60,000 nt of DNA from Branchiostoma floridae (taxonomy: Eukaryota; Chordata; Leptocardii; Amphioxiformes; Branchiostomatidae): contig NC_049982.1 in assembly GCF_000003815.2 (NCBI RefSeq), positions 9,244,717 to 9,304,716 of the forward strand, written 5' to 3'. The notes beneath the pieces were generated by a model. That model had not been told where the DNA came from, did not search any database, and was given only the letters and a program-made list of their open reading frames with translations. Below, one piece after another: positions 1 through 36,479 of this stretch. The position numbers and the translations under genes are program-made. Position 1 is the stretch's first letter; each line of letters opens with the position of its first letter.

Positions 1-2340
1 TTACATACAAACGTACAAAACGCCGCTTACACAACAAATCATTTTTTACCTGATGGGCCTCGTGCTAGGGACAGACCGATTGAACAAGATTCAAGCTAGC
101 ATGAGGAGAGAGATATTCACATACTCCCTCTGGCACTTTTCCAGATGTCTGCAGTCGTCTAGTGGCAGATGATTTGATATCTTCATACGTATGTTTTGTT
201 ATCTAGCAGCAATAATTCTGTCATTACGGTGACCAGAGTCGACTTAATGAAAGCAAATTCTTCCAGCATCATAACCATAACATTTACATGTAGATAAGGG
301 GTATCGTAGTAAATTGTTTAATACCAGGCGAGACAAATACAGCTACAAAATCATGGTTTGGAACACATTTTGAAATGATCGGAATGACTTATTATGTGGT
401 AATGGCCAAGTGCCAATGGCACGGCGCACCCTCTGCGCACTTCTGTTGTTCCACATTCCCCTTGTCTATGTCTTTTGCCAACGGCCACAGGTGTTGACGT
501 CACCGGACATAATAGAGTATGGTGCTAAAGTAACATATCTGTGGGGAGGAGCTTTCCCGTAGTATGAGAAATGGACCGGATGTAGCCGAGTATTTGACCT
601 TATAAATTATCGCTTGCATGCTGAACAAAATGTCCAATATTCACTTCAAATTCACTTATAAATTGAAATTTAGGGTACCGTATAACAGTTTCTTCCTGAA
701 CGAAATCTATATATTTAGTCTACTAACTCATTACTACATAAACCTCTTAATGTTTTCCACTCAACTCATTCTGGATCACATAACCTTCTTGACGAAGTAA
801 ATGAGGGACTAATCTATGCAAATAATGTACCTTAAGCAGAATGACAAAAGAAATGGTAAGGCATTTTTTATAAAGATCCTTCATGACGGCGGCAGAAAAG
901 AAATAAACCATAATTTCTTGAATCAGCTATTTTTCAGTCTCACTCCGAGGCAGTCCGTGCCTTCCGTCTGTGCCAGCTCACTGCCAACTTTCCCTGTTAC
1001 CAACTAACTCACCAAATACACTGCAAAACTTTTACGATCAACTGTTTTGCGAAATCCCTGTAGAACTGACGTTTCTATAATAACATTTTAACAGAAACTA
1101 GTCGTACTCACCGCATGGTGACAATTCTTTAGGAGCTACTGAATGTCCGACCCTGTTGAAAGCCAAGCCTGTTGAATTTTCTTCACGTTTTTGTCGCACC
1201 CTGTATTTTGCAGTCTGTTTTTAAGTACGACTGAGCATAAACGATTTGGCTGAACATGGGAGTTTGAACAAATCGATTTGTATCAAATTATTCAATGTAA
1301 TCGAGTGTGTACATGACGTCAAAGATGACCTCTCACCATCCTGTCCGACAACGTAGAATATACCTCACGTGACCTACTGTATACTTCTAATGTACAAATG
1401 TAAGAGACAATATTTTTTCATCTTATTGACCCATAGACTCCATTCCGAGTCACCGAGAGGGATTTTAAATAATATTTCTAATAAGTTTGAACCGTTTTGA
1501 GTGAAAAAATAATTCAGTCACTAAAGCTCTAAATTGTTCAAACAATTAGAATTGAAGGTTTGAACATGTTTGAACCTATTTATATTTGTTGGAAAAATTG
1601 AGAAAGTACGGTAGCTGACGCCGATGCCTTCTCTTTGGTATAATAACGTTACATAAATTTCCACGATGATCACTATGCAATTCACAAAGACAAACATCAC
1701 TCTAATTCACGCACATGTGTCGTACATATAAAGTTAGCAAATCATCCGATAAAATCGAGTGTTTGTAACAACAAAGACAGTCTTGGTCTCTTGCGTCATC
1801 GGGAAAAATGAATTATTTTGCTCACATCGTCAAGTGTTTGATCCGTTTTGTGACCTTTGGGTCTGCACTTTCCGCTAATATTACTTTTAAGCCTTAAAAG
1901 ACATCTAGATCATACATCAACAGACGGATGAAAACTTCAGGTAAAATTTGAACAATGTACATGTATGTGCACTAGTGAAAAAATGAGGCATTCGCCTGTG
2001 GTAATCTATACAATAGATTTATTTAGCAGTTTGTCATGGTATGGACGTGTATCAAAGTCATTCCTCCATATTGTAGTTTTCAAATGAGTCTTCAAATAAC
2101 TGTAACCAGGCACCGATCCTGTAAGAATGGCGAACCGTCAAATTTGTGCCTTGTCACAACGGAATCAGCTAACGTTATTTACCCGTTTACGTGTTGCAAT
2201 CATAATATAGAATATCAAATTATCCAGCGCATTCAAGCGTACATTGTATGTTGATACGAAGTTCTTCCTGTCTCGTCGCACCCTACTACGAGCTGTGCGT
2301 CTCGCATGACCCCATGGTGAACCCCATGGCGAACTTAAAT
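1..2340. repeat. Segmental duplication SD-1, copy 1
   Basis: This stretch matches 3144-5210 over nearly its whole length, starting with the same words (ttacatacaa acgtac...) and ending near the shared catgaccccatggtgaa. Compared with the second copy it carries about 365 extra bases (roughly 1622-1988). The two copies differ by scattered substitutions and small indels. The small ORFs inside are not kept intact between copies, so I call no gene. Conserved short sites include TGACGTCA-type words near 494 and 1315. Confidence 0.85.
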
Positions 2341-3143
2341 GCATTTACAGTATGCACCTGGCCAAGGGATATCTTCACCTCCAACATGACTGTTTTTTCT
2401 AGTATTTAGGAACTGATGCATTTACCCGTGTTTCTTAAGACTGGTACTTTACCAGTGTTTGTGTAGCATTTAGCAACAGCTATATCAACTTGCGCGTAGA
2501 TAGTGTTTATAATAAAGAAACTATTATTCAAGTGTGTTTTTGTTAGTGCTTTGGAAATGTTTCTAGCACAAGAAAGAAAACACTGTGACAAATTGAAATA
2601 TATATATAGCTGACGTATTCCGCACCATAGACGGTGTTGATTTATACGTTCGCAGTAGCACTGTTTTTAAGCCACCTCAGCTGCAAAAATTGTCTTTTTC
2701 ATTTCAATGTCATGTTTGCACCGAACAATATAGTATCGACTTTCGAGGTATGACATCTTACGGTACGGTAATAAGGTGCCATATAGGTACCAGGTAACAC
2801 ACCATATACGTTACTCCCCAGGTGCAGTATAGTACCAGGTAGCGCACCTGTAATATGTAATAACCAGCTGCTCTTGGGGGGGGGGGGGGGCGAAAACGCT
2901 AAAGGGGGGCGAAAACCCTAGTGATCTCGCGGCGAGATCGCTGAGGGGGCGAGATCGCTGTCACACCGGCATAACGTTCCACAGTTTTTCAGCGTCCACA
3001 CTTGTTTATCAGGTACCAAATTTAATATTTCTCGGTTCTGTGGGTAAAGAGCAACCACGGCACCACCAAGCATACAACGAAACCATTGTCAGCACCCTGT
3101 ATGCAATACAGCTGTTGTCCATTGCAAGGAAGTTGTCATTATT
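2341..3143. other. Spacer between the SD-1 copies
   Basis: No coding feature is seen. It holds two diverged copies of a short block (tataggtaccaggta and tatagtaccaggtag, about 2778-2850) and the G-run and GATCTCGC inverted repeats listed separately. Confidence 0.5.
2876..2960. repeat. 15-G run with GATCTCGC inverted repeats
   Basis: Positions 2876-2890 are 15 consecutive G. They are followed by two gggcgaaaac units and by gatctcgcggcgagatc, a near-perfect palindrome, and then a further gcgagatcgct. Such a G-tract plus hairpin is a likely polymorphic or mis-assembled site. Confidence 0.8.
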
Positions 3144-5210
3144 ACATACAAACGTACGAAACGTACGCCGCTTACACAACAAATCATTTTTTGCCTGATG
3201 GGCCTCGTGCTAGGGACAGACCGATCGAACAAGATTCAAGCTAGCATTAGGAGAGAGATATTCACATACTCCCTCTGGCACTTTTCCAGATGTCTGCAGT
3301 CGTCTAGTGGCAGATGATTTGATATCTTCATACGTATGTTTTGTTATCTAGCAGCAATTATTCTGCCATTACGGTGACCAGAGTGGACTTAATGAAAGTA
3401 TCGTCTTGCAGCATCATAGCCTTTACATGTAGTTAAAGGCTCTTAAATCATTAGATATATATACTGTAAATGCAGAAATGTTCGCGGTGGATTAATGTTC
3501 GCGGTTTATGGTGTTACCGCGAAATTAAATCCACCGCGAAAAGTCCTTTTTCCCGCTACCGCGAAATTCAATCCCCGCGAACTTATATGTATTTACAGTA
3601 ATAGGGACACATAAGTACAAAATCATGGTGTGTAACAGAATGAATTTTGAATTCCTCTGAAATGATCGGAATGACTTCTTATGTGGTAATGGCCGAGTGC
3701 CAATAGCACGGCGCACCTTCTGCGCACTTCTGTTGTTCCACATTCCCTTTGTCTACGTGTTTTGCCATTGGCCACATGTGTTGACGTCACCGGACATAAT
3801 AGAGTGTGGTGCTAAAGTAACATATCTGTGGGGAGGAGCTTTCCCGTAGTATGAGAAATGGACCGGATGTAGCCGAATATTTGACCTTATAAATTATCGC
3901 TTGCATGCTGAACAAAATGTCCAATATTCACTTCAAATTCACTTATAAATTGAAAGTTGGGGTACCGTATAACAGTTTCTTCCTGATCGAAATCTATATA
4001 TTTAGTCTACTAACTCATTACTACAAATATCTCTTAATGTTTTCCACTCAACTCATTCTGGATCACGTAACCTTCTTGACGAAGTAAATGAGGGACTAAT
4101 CTATACAAATAATGCGACTTTGTACCATAAGCAGAATGACAAAAGAAATGGTATGGCATTTTGTTATAAAGATCCTTCATGACGGTGGCAAAAAAAAAGA
4201 ATAAACCATAATTTCTTGAATCAGCTATTTTTCAGTCTCACTGTCACAATCACTTCAGTCTTTCCCTGTTACCAACTAACTCACCAAATACACTGCAAAA
4301 CTTTTACGACCAACTGTTCTGCGAAATCCCTGTAAAACTGACGTTTCATAACATTTTAACAGAAACTAGTCGTACTCACCGCATGGTGACAATTCTTTAA
4401 GGAGCTATAGCTACTGAATGTCCGACCCTGTTGAAAGCCTGTTGAATTTTCTTCACTTTTTTGTCGCACCCTGTATTTTGTCTGAATTTAAGGATGACTG
4501 AGCATGAACAATTTGGCTGAACATGGGAGCTTAAACAAATTGATTTGTATCAAATTATTCAATGTAATCGAGTGTGTACATGACGTCAAAGATGACCTCT
4601 CACCATCCTGTCCGACAACGTAGGATTTACCTCACGTGACCTACTGTTTACTTCTAATGTGCAAATGTAAGAGACAACATTTCTACATCTTATTGACCCA
4701 TAGAGTCCATTCAGAGGCACCGAGAGGGATTTTGAATAATATTTCTAATAAGTTGTAACTGTTTTGAGTAAAAGAATATTTCATTCACTAAAGTTCTAAA
4801 TTGTCCAAACAATTACAATTGAAGGTTTGAACATGTTTGAACCTATTTATATTTGTTGGAAAAATTGAGAAAGTAAGGGTAGCTGACGCCTTCGGCTTTC
4901 ACCTGCGGTCGTCAATAGATTTATTTAGCAGTTTGTCTTGGTATGGACGTGTATGAAAGCCATTCCTCCATATTGTAGTCTTCAAATGAGTCTTCAAATA
5001 ACAGTAACCTGGTACCGATCCTGTCAGAATCGTGAACCATCAAATTAGTGACCATTAGTGCCTTGTCCCAACGGAATCAACGAATTTTATTTACCCGTTT
5101 ACGTATTACAATTACAATCACAATAGAATAACAAATTATCCAACGTTCTTCCAATAAGTTCTTCCTGTCTGTGCGTCACACATGACCCCATGGTGAAGCA
5201 CAAGGCACTG
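3144..5210. repeat. Segmental duplication SD-1, copy 2
   Basis: This is the second copy of the block at 1-2340, in direct orientation, with about 3.14 kb between the starts. It has lost, or never gained, the ~365 bases present at 1622-1988 of copy 1. It contains an inserted MITE (3464-3598) that copy 1 lacks. No conserved reading frame is seen. Confidence 0.85.
3464..3598. mobile_element. MITE with terminal inverted repeats, TA-flanked
   Basis: The left end reads ctgtaaatgcagaaatgttc and the right end gaacttatatgtatttacag, which are imperfect inverted repeats of about 24 bases. TA lies on both sides. The interior repeats gttcgcggt / accgcgaa words in both orientations. The paired SD-1 copy lacks the element at the matching place (about 320), which marks it as an insertion. 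A Tc1/mariner-type MITE would fit the TA flank. Confidence 0.8.
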
Positions 5211-5429
5211 CTAAATACCTGTCATAAAATGAATTTTATTCATAAGGACGTGTTTTTGGAATTTTTTGTGACCTTAGACTTTGTGACTTTGTCATATCAT
5301 GATTTATTGTCATGCATCATGCTCGAGCGCAGATAGCGGGTAGATCTCCATCCATAAAATTTGCTGACGTTTCCATGATGTTTATTTGTAATACCTTGTG
5401 CCAGGAACAGTAACGAGCTGGTACGTAAT
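5211..5429. other. Spacer with likely polyA signal for membrane-protein copy 1
   Basis: On the minus strand AATAAA is found at 5386-5381, about 92 bases past the stop codon of the membrane-protein copy 1. No other feature is seen here. Confidence 0.35.
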
Positions 5430-5477
5430 GGATACAGTGCTGGGAACATTTGTAAAGCATGACGTGCTAGAATGAAA

Positions 5478-5739
5478 TCATGTCCTTTTGGCGTACATCG
5501 CTAGGTGTACCCTCTCCTTCTGAGACAGGGCCAACCCTTTCGGGTGAGGGAGAGCCGATAAGTCCTTAATGTGTATGATGGCCTTGACGAGGCGCACGAC
5601 TAAGAGGACACTCGTCACCAACAGTAGAACACGTGCCGTGTTGAAAATGACACCTTCAGTAATACTTGGCAATGTCCGGACGATGAACATGACGACGGGG
5701 ACGTGTGTTGTGACGACGAATCGACACAGCTCACGGCAT
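5478..5739 (-). CDS. Multi-pass membrane protein, copy 1, last exon
   Basis: The exon starts after a TTCGTCAG acceptor and runs to a TGA stop at 5480-5478. It reads CRELCRFVVTTHV..., then a hydrophobic stretch (VLLLVTSVLLVV) and a polar tail ending AMYAKRT. It joins exon 1 in phase (AG+A gives Arg). The reading frame is intact here, unlike in copy 2. I do not recognise the family; about five to six hydrophobic segments over both exons suggest an integral membrane protein. Confidence 0.6.
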
Positions 5740-5978
5740 CTGACGAAAAAAACAACAGTGAAATGAATGTTTATTATGACCAGAAATTACAATCAGTTTT
5801 CTTGTTGCTCCTATTGTGAAAACAGCTCTCTCCCTTCTCTCTCTCTCTCTCATCGTTTGTATATAGAGAGGGGGGTAGACGCCGAAATAAGATTGTTGTA
5901 AGGTAAGCATAAGCAGGTTTAATCAATTTCCCTATCCAAATATCGAAAACACAACACGGAACAAAAGCAACTCCTTAC

Positions 5979-6501
5979 CTTATGTTTTCGATATAAGTCC
6001 ATATCACGGTATGGCTGATGGTGCCGAAGAGCATCATGGTCCAAAGTTCATCAGACCTCACATCCCGAAGTTTCTCCAGCGTCACGGCGAGTTGTACCAT
6101 CGTTTCCATGGCAACCCAACCAACAGTGAACGACAGACAGTTGTGAACAACAAGGTGTACAAACAACCTCTCCCCAACTGGTATGTCGGCGCGAACATTT
6201 TCAGTCATCATTTGAGAGACCACCAGACTTATTAACGACAACAAAAGTTCCAGAACTTTTGACACGTTGGCTTTGACAAACCACATGTCCATTCCGAAGT
6301 GGACTCACTGATGTACAGCCAAAACTCATTGATTACGTCACTATGAAAGTAAACGGAGGGCCCACGATACGTGCTTGTATTTCCCGTCTGAACAGCACGT
6401 CTGAGGACGTTAAATCCGTACACCATGAAAACGATTCTCCAGCTTTGGATGACGAAACGGGTGATGAGCGGTTTCAGTATACAGACAGGAAGGGGCGTCA
6501 T
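5979..6501 (-). pseudogene. Multi-pass membrane protein, copy 1, first exon (frameshifted)
   Basis: From an ATG at 6501-6499 the frame runs FVIQSWRIVFMVYGFNVLRRAV, split by single-base losses relative to copy 2 (one A at about 6394 and one C at about 6306, plus other small indels between). It then resumes in another frame as MDMWFVKANVSKVLELLLSL... and continues to WTYIENI before an AAG|GTAAGG donor. Hydrophobic segments are spread along the exon. An in-frame TAG is 9 nt before the ATG in copy 2, which supports this start. The gene may be dead, or the breaks may be sequence errors. Unknown family. Confidence 0.6.
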
Positions 6502-6851
6502 TGTCCGAGGCTATCTTTGAGGTGAAACAATAAAACATGAATTGAATTAACGTTAAGTGGGGCATGGTCCCTCATCCGTGCCGTAAGAAAGATGTGCTGA
6601 TAGAAAGCTATATATGGTGCTCCATATGATTGCCATAGTCTGCACACTTGTGTCGCATAATTGGACAACATGCAAAATAAACCAGTGGATAATTGGCCAT
6701 TGGAGTAAGCCTATCAAAGAAGGTTCAAGGTTCACCGAAACTGTCTATTGCCGTACATTCACGTGCGAAGTTCAATAATCTGGCCGTGTGTGTGACAATA
6801 ATCGTGATGCAAACTAAGACATTAGGTTAGCAATCGTCTGATATCCGGACA

Positions 6852-6876
6852 TGACGTCATCAATCAAGATGGCGGC
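6852..6876 (+). promoter_or_regulatory. CRE-like TGACGTCA plus YY1-like AAGATGGCGGC
   Basis: TGACGTCA (6852-6859) is a full CRE palindrome; AAGATGGCGGC (6866-6876) fits the YY1 site often found at metazoan promoters. Both lie about 350 bases upstream of the membrane-protein ATG (minus-strand gene). They are kept exactly, with the same spacing, in copy 2 at 42118-42142. Confidence 0.45.
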
Positions 6877-7830
6877 CAGATTACATTTAGGAAGACGACG
6901 TAAACATATCTGGCGTAACTATACGTGAACAATTTGTGTTTGTGTTTTTCTTCCAAAGGCATTTACTAGTTTCGGAGACTAAAAATAAAAGAAACCACAG
7001 TACAGGACGAACACCCCATAAAACAACACTTTCTACTTACTTTTAAATTTAACAGGTCAACTTCCTAAACTCCTATATATCACAGACTCTAGTTTCTGAC
7101 AGACGGCTGAATCACTAAACGGCCAAATCATGCCCTACATACTTGCTACAGTGCGGTCATTATCATATAGCTACCAGGACAAAAAGTTGCTGTACCGTCA
7201 GAGAGAGCTGTAATGCCAATGCTTCAATAGTTGGCGATGGAAGACAATGGAAGACAGTTGGCCCAATCGATGTAAACAAGAACACGTCCCAATCCTGCAC
7301 AAAGTGGTTGGACAACCTTTTTATTTACATGTAAGAGGTCTGTACCATCAATACCAGGAGGGGGAGGGCCAGTATTGTTTCTAATCCAACCTTGCAACGT
7401 GTCAGAACAGTACGTTACTCTGTTCTCCATCCCCACTGCCCAGTGTCAATAAATAATAATCAGGATGAAACGGGCTTGCATGTGGGTTAGATACTTTTAT
7501 CAATTAGTACACAAGATTGACATACGATATTTCTACATTTTTATTGAGGATAGAAGCAAGTTCCCAAAGAGCAGCAAGCTGCGGCGCACGAATATAATCG
7601 TTTAAACAGACCATCACCAACATCAGAAGTAATTTCTGGTGCTATACATAACAATAGTTCCATTTTATAGTTTAATGTATATCTAAGTAAAACTTTTACG
7701 TATAAGATGGACACGTCCATTTTATGCGTTTTTCGTGATAAGGTGTAAGTCTTTCTTCTGTCTTTATTATGAATAAGTAGTCTAACGTATATATCTTATA
7801 TCATTTAAGGTTTATAAGTGACATCACTAT

Positions 7831-8812
7831 GTTTAAAGCGCAATACATCATACCTTAGAAGCGGTTAATTCATTGTCAGTGGTATATATTTCAAATATTT
7901 CTTGTAATTGCGTAACATCTATTCAAATTACGTTTTCCATGTGGGAAGACCAGGCAGATTTTTCATCTGGCCATAAATTTCATTTTTCTTGTTTATATTT
8001 GTCTATCTCTGTCATATATCTTGAAACAGAAAAATAACCATCGGGGGCCATCACATTCATTCTTGCGCCAGTGATGGTAATATTAATCGTCTGTCTTAGA
8101 CAGCTAACTTTTTCGGTACTTTCAAAAATCTCTGATCGATTTTCCCAAATCACAGTGTCGGAAATAGGAAGTATTCCTTATAACCCATTGTATTGGAATC
8201 GAATGTGTACCAATCCTAATTCTTAATGAGATGTGTGTCACTGGAAAACTCGGTCCTTTCCTTAGCTGCTGATGCTGTTAAATGAATAAATTACTCACAC
8301 ATCGTTTCCCCATAATCTTCAGACAATGAGTAAATACAATCGTGTATACATGTGTATTAGAATCTAAATACATGCATCACTTAAGTACTTGTAGAGGACA
8401 TCTAAATCAAAGGTTAATTAATTATCAATATTGATTAATTCTTATTAGGAATCGATGTAATCTGTATCTCTATGAAGTAACAAACTGATATCCGACACTT
8501 GCTAAACGACACCATATTAAAAGTAAAATACACCTACATGTATATGAGAACTATAGAAACCACGTTTTAATGGACTTCTGTCGTCTTGAATATGTATATA
8601 GCGGTTAAAGGATATTTTTGCTTCATTATTAACAAATAGGAAATGATCGGCTTGTATGTATGTATGGAATACGCAATGAGCATATGTCGTACCTATCCTA
8701 AGCATAATTTTGATTCAGTGCATGTAGACAAACGCAGGCCATAGCTTAATGTTTCATAATTTGCCAAGGTCAAAAATATATACTTCATATCGTGATGACC
8801 TTTGACATATCT
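7831..8812. other. Intergenic, 3' of gene A
   Basis: AT-rich sequence between the end of SD-2 and the stop codon of the protease. A short palindromic run (attaattatcaatattgatt, near 8416) is the only structure noted. No gene is seen. Confidence 0.5.
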
Positions 8813-33344
<24,532 letters not shown>

Positions 33345-34402
33345 CTGCAATAAAGTGTACCAAGTTCAAATAAAGTCCCATGTTGCTATCAGTTTTCAGC
33401 TATCATTAAACAGGAGCCCCAAATCTCTAAGTTGGAAAAGTATTTTCATGAAGGTCACCGAAAAGTTCATAATTTCTTTTAATTTTACATCATGTGGCAT
33501 TAAAATGAAACCTGACACTGTTAATGAGAATTTGGATCAAATAGTGAGAAGAAGAAAAAGAAGAACAAGAAACATGGAAAAAGAAGAACAAGAAACATGG
33601 AAGAAAACAATAAATGAGTATAGATATGTAGTAAAAATACATTGGAATCCGACCTTACTTTGGATTGTCAGTGCTGGTATTGTCAAGAACAACAGAAAAA
33701 AGAGGAATTGCCTCCCCATCTGGAATATCAGCATAAAAAGACCGGTTATATCGTATAATGGTATTCGCAATTGATATATTCATGAGCTGAGGAAAAACAT
33801 GTATATAATCTGTTCTTAAGTATCATAAGTCGACTCTAGAAGGTAGAAAAGATCAAATCTGTTGTATTGAGTCAGTATCTCATATTTGACAAAGTACCCT
33901 TTGTTGCAGCATGCATAAATACAAGCATAGATGCATCCTGTTTACAGGTCACAACATGTCAGATATGGTATAAATATTCATACAAATTATGCATGATCGA
34001 TCCACGGGGGGAGTAGCGTACACTGTCTCGGATTACACTAGGGGCCTGGTCATGACGTCCCACGATGCTGAGATTCAAGAACAACTTTGCTGAGAAAAGA
34101 AAAAAGGTAAGAATAGGAGGATTTCATTGGCTTTCAAGGCCAATCAAGTCCTCAGTCTAGGGATGTACGTCGGTCTTTGAAAGGAAATTTTAGTGGGAAT
34201 GAACTTGGAGAACGAAAAAATGAGAGGTATCATATATGGAGACATCTATTTGCGGAGATATCTATGGTGTAAGAATACCCTCCTAATCGTATTTGTAATG
34301 CTAAAGTCTCTTGTGGGTATAACCATTCCACTATCTTTTAGATAGTACTGACCAAGTTAATGACAATCCTAACCAAGTTATCTGCAGAAATAACTTCTTG
34401 TA
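33345..34402. other. Intron or upstream region of gene A
   Basis: Duplicated at 51528-52487. Purine-rich gaagaagaaaaagaag tract near 33546-33603. No exon recognised. Confidence 0.5.
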
Positions 34403-34800
34403 CTTTTACCGTACTGATGAAGTGTTGTCGCTATGGCAATCCTGCTCAGTACGAGAAGAACCGCAGGTTCAGACATTTGGTTTAGGCGCTCGGCTGATGA
34501 GCCGGTGGTGCGAGGCTACCATCTGAGGGATTATGACTGAACGCCTCTAAGTCAGAATCCCGCCCAGAAAGCAACGATATGCGTGGTGTCTCCTTCGGAG
34601 AGCCATTTGCGGCGACCATCCGACTACACCGTCGGACTCCGCGCTCGATCCGCAGAGCAATCTCCTCCGGGTCCGAGGCGCTGAATCCTCTGTAGACGAC
34701 TTTGATTCAGCTCGGGTTGTCGTTTGGGGTGTCGTACCTAGTAGAGCAGCCGCTTCGCTGCGATCTATTGAAAGTCATGCCCGCGAGCTAAGATTCGTGT
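34403..34800 (+). rRNA. 28S rRNA 3'-end fragment, copy A (pseudogene)
   Basis: Conserved 28S words are present: tgctcagtacgag, aaccgcaggttcagacattt, ggattatgactgaacgcctc and taagtcagaatcccgccc. Only the last ~400 bases remain. The 28S part found in copy B (52488-52800) has been replaced by unrelated sequence, so this is a broken copy. Confidence 0.9.
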
Positions 34801-35704
34801 CCGCTCGGGCACACCGCCCGCCCGCCCAGTATCTCCCCCTGTCTTCCCGTTGAGGACATCGGAGAAGCCCGGACTGGCAACTAGAGAGAGCACACCTCGA
34901 GAGTAGCGATGCCCTGTGGCCGTTCGGCCCACGTCCTTGGTGCTGAAACGGGGTTCTTCCGTGCTAGAGGCCGTACGTCCTTTCCGTGTCGGAGTGCGTA
35001 CGCCGGGGGCGTTAGTCTGGTCAGAGCTTGTTCCCAGGCGACTTGGCAAGTTTGACCCGAAAAGAAGTTTTTATCGTCCGTCGAAGCAGGGAGGGCGTGC
35101 GGGCAAGCACCTTCCCTTGCAGAGAGGCCATCCCGTGGGAAGTGTCAACGGGAGGCAGTGGGCAGTGGATGCCGGTCCCGTGCTGGGCCACGAAGACGTG
35201 GGTCCAATTAGATGTGGAGCGCCTACGATGTGGAGCCCCTCTGATTAAGTATGGGGAAAAGCCTTTCGCCGTCCCAGCTGCCGCAAAGAAGAGGCCGAGC
35301 GAGCTGCGGCGGGCGCCGTGCATGTCCGCGGCCCGCCAGCTCCTCGGCGATATGCAGCTTTGCCCCGTGCCGTGCCCGACTGCGAGGGCGGTGGAGGAAG
35401 CCCCGGGTCCGCTTGGCGACCGAGCACGATGCGGCAGTCACGTCCCTGCGATCGCGGAGGCGGACTTGTTGTTTTTTCAAAGAAAGTGTTCTGTAGGGTG
35501 TCTGGCCATGTCGTAGTTCGCTCAACTTACCTTGAGAGAGTGTTTTTGGACTAGCTCCAACCGGCTTGGAAGGCGGCCGTTCCTCCGCTCCTGCGGGCGA
35601 GGACGGCCGTGCCGAGGGCATTCGGAAGCAGTGCCCGGGTTCCCCCAGCCGGGACCAAACGGCGACGGCTCGAGCTCGCTCCTTCCGTCTGCGTGCGATT
35701 ACGC
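34801..35704 (+). other. rDNA intergenic/external spacer remnant, copy A
   Basis: About 900 bases, GC-rich, between a 28S 3' end and an 18S 5' part in the order of a normal head-to-tail rDNA array. It matches 53141-54139. The long ORFs on both strands here come from GC-rich composition and are not genes. The first ~45 bases expected at the start of 18S are not recognisable. Confidence 0.7.
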
Positions 35705-36029
35705 CTTGCGTGCGAGTAAGTATAAAACTGTCTCAGTGAAACTGAGAATGGCTCATTAAACCAGTAACGGTTCCTTTGATTAATCCTACAAGGATAACTG
35801 TGGTAATTCTAGAGCTAATACATGCGGAAGAAGCGCCGACCTCACGTTCTGGCGTGCATTTATCAGACCAAGACCAACCCGGGGTTCGCCCCGGTCCCTT
35901 TGGTGACTCTGGATAACCCAGCCGATCGCACGGTCTTCGCACCGGCGACAGATCATTCGATGGTAGGTTCTGTGCCTACCATTGTGGCAACGGGTGACGG
36001 GGAATCAGGGTTCGGTTCCGGAGAGGGAG
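35705..36029 (+). rRNA. 18S rRNA 5' fragment, copy A (pseudogene)
   Basis: Contains ggctcattaaaccagtaacg, aggataactgtggtaattct, agagctaatacatgc and ggtgacggggaatcagggtt. About 20 bases expected after catcattc are missing, so gatcattcgatggtagg is fused. Identity to 18S ends at gagagggag; the following bases are unrelated. Expected 18S length is about 1.8 kb; only about 325 bases are here. Confidence 0.9.
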
Positions 36030-36393
36030 TCTTTCACCTGCCTTTTTGGTATGGTTATCTTTGGATACAACTATGTCTGATGATTTCGCATAAATTTACT
36101 ACTAGATTGCGACATTGAGTAAATACGTCTTTGGCAATACCGACGTCAGAAGCTCAGGCTTCGTTTTAAAGAAAAGGGTCACCGCGGCGATAAGGATAAC
36201 CCAAAGCAAGTTGAATAAAGATGTACATGCAACATGCTAGGCAAAAAATATAAATGATTATCAGACGGGAAACACTAAAATACTGTTAGAGATAGTGGCA
36301 AAATGCAACGGTGATATTAAAGAGATTACTACAGTCTGATATAACCCATTCGATCGTGCAATCTTACAAGAAAAAAAAAGGATTAGAACTTAC

Positions 36394-36479
36394 CATTGCT
36401 TCGCTGTACGTTTCTGGATTGACGGTGAAATATATCTTAACTGGTGACACAATTTGTGCCGTCAAAATGTTTCCCAGGT
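36394..36479 (-). CDS. Candidate upstream exon of gene A
   Basis: Between CCCCAG and GTAAGT. One frame is open: LGNILTAQIVSPVKIYFTVN then PETYSEAM. Copy B (54827-54903) is 9 bases shorter at the acceptor side, which keeps the frame, and most differences fall on third positions of it. The exon ends in phase 0, whereas lectin exon 1 needs phase 1, so at least one more exon would be needed, or the exon belongs to another transcript. Domain not recognised. Confidence 0.45.

Larger units (their letters stand above)
5430..7830. repeat. Segmental duplication SD-2, copy 1 (membrane-protein block)
   Basis: This block matches 40690-43105 in direct orientation, covering the whole two-exon membrane-protein gene, its upstream region and about 1 kb beyond. 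A shorter third copy, only of the last exon and 3' flank, is at 59120-59440. The match fades after the shared words atcatttaagg near 7800 and 43080. Confidence 0.85.

Noticed and set aside
618-800. 60-aa ORF repeated at 3905-4087
   Set aside because: Conserved only because the whole block is duplicated; differences between copies are not biased to third positions and no domain is seen.
6866-6930. Small ORF from the ATG in the AAGATGGCGGC site
   Set aside because: Copy 2 has a stop after seven codons; the site is better read as a promoter motif.
35028-35621. Overlapping ORFs of 60-162 aa on both strands
   Set aside because: They lie in GC-rich rDNA spacer and 18S/28S borders; stop-poor composition explains them.
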